A stretch of DNA of 16,162 nt from an uncultured Bacteroidaceae bacterium (lineage in GTDB: Bacteria; Bacteroidota; Bacteroidia; Bacteroidales; Bacteroidaceae), in contig CAKQRW010000056.1 of assembly GCA_934271655.1 (NCBI GenBank), forward strand, positions 1-16,162. The letters are read 5' to 3'. The translations under genes and the position numbers were made by a program. This document shows positions 16,091 to 16,162 of this stretch, piece after piece (position 1 is the first letter of the stretch; each line of letters starts with the position of its first letter). The notes below the pieces were generated by a model, which saw nothing but the letters and a program-made list of their open reading frames with translations, was not told the origin of the DNA and did not search any database.

Positions 16091-16161
16091 TGGGATATGG
16101 TGTAATGGTAACACAACAGATTCTGGTCCTGTTTTTCCTGGTTCGAGTCCGGGTATCCCAA
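16091..16161 (+). tRNA. tRNA-Gln (anticodon CTG)
   Basis: All four arms can be drawn. The acceptor stem TGGGATA (16091-16097) pairs perfectly with TATCCCA (16154-16160). The D stem is GTGT/ACAC (16100-16103 and 16111-16114). The anticodon stem is ACAGA/CCTGT (16116-16120 and 16128-16132) with loop TTCTGGT and anticodon CTG at 16123-16125. The T arm is CCTGG TTCGAGT CCGGG (16137-16153). The U1-A72 pair is typical of tRNA-Gln. The last pair of the anticodon stem (A31-C39) is a mismatch. The discriminator is A (16161). The window ends one base later, so it cannot be seen whether CCA is encoded. Confidence 0.93.
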
Positions 16162-16162
16162 C

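Overview
The window looks like a chromosomal segment of a Bacteroidales bacterium, most likely a member of the Prevotellaceae. Three things point that way. Several intergenic regions carry the Bacteroidetes -7 promoter element TAnnTTTG, and starts generally lack a clear Shine-Dalgarno sequence. The gene order rsfS-ftsH-cdsA is typical of Bacteroidetes. There is also a PorE-like lipoprotein with TPR, beta-propeller, carboxypeptidase-regulatory and OmpA domains, an architecture found in the type IX secretion machinery of this phylum. The taxonomic call is an inference from these features, not from a search.

Layout. Positions 1-299 hold no gene but contain a long perfect hairpin that probably ends the leftward operon. 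From 6471 down to 300, four minus-strand genes follow one another: mlaE (permease) and mlaF (ATPase) of a phospholipid transport system, topB (topoisomerase III, overlapping mlaF by 4 bases), and the PorE-like lipoprotein gene. A 150-base divergent region (6472-6621) carries a promoter in each direction and a dyad lying on the mlaE -7 element. To the right, lptB (LPS-export ATPase), rsfS (ribosome silencing factor), ftsH (membrane AAA+ protease) and cdsA (CDP-diacylglycerol synthase) run on the plus strand. They are followed by a 629-residue DUF349 repeat protein with a strong terminator at 13153-13192. Most of the part up to 13192 is therefore envelope biogenesis and quality control plus housekeeping.

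The right end is more variable. An AT-rich gap holds an 8-bp tandem repeat just upstream of a good -7 element. Next comes a small lipoprotein-like gene that appears broken twice, by a one-base frameshift and by loss of the lipobox cysteine. Eleven bases later starts a 625-residue secreted protein whose C-terminus looks thioredoxin-like but lacks a CxxC motif. The window ends with a tRNA-Gln(CTG) behind a clear promoter.

I do not see a new defence, mobile or biosynthetic system. The signals most worth a second look are the helically spaced CTATAG array in front of the DUF349 gene (11111-11184), the octamer repeat and decayed lipoprotein (13236-14006), and the dyad in the mlaE/lptB divergent promoter.
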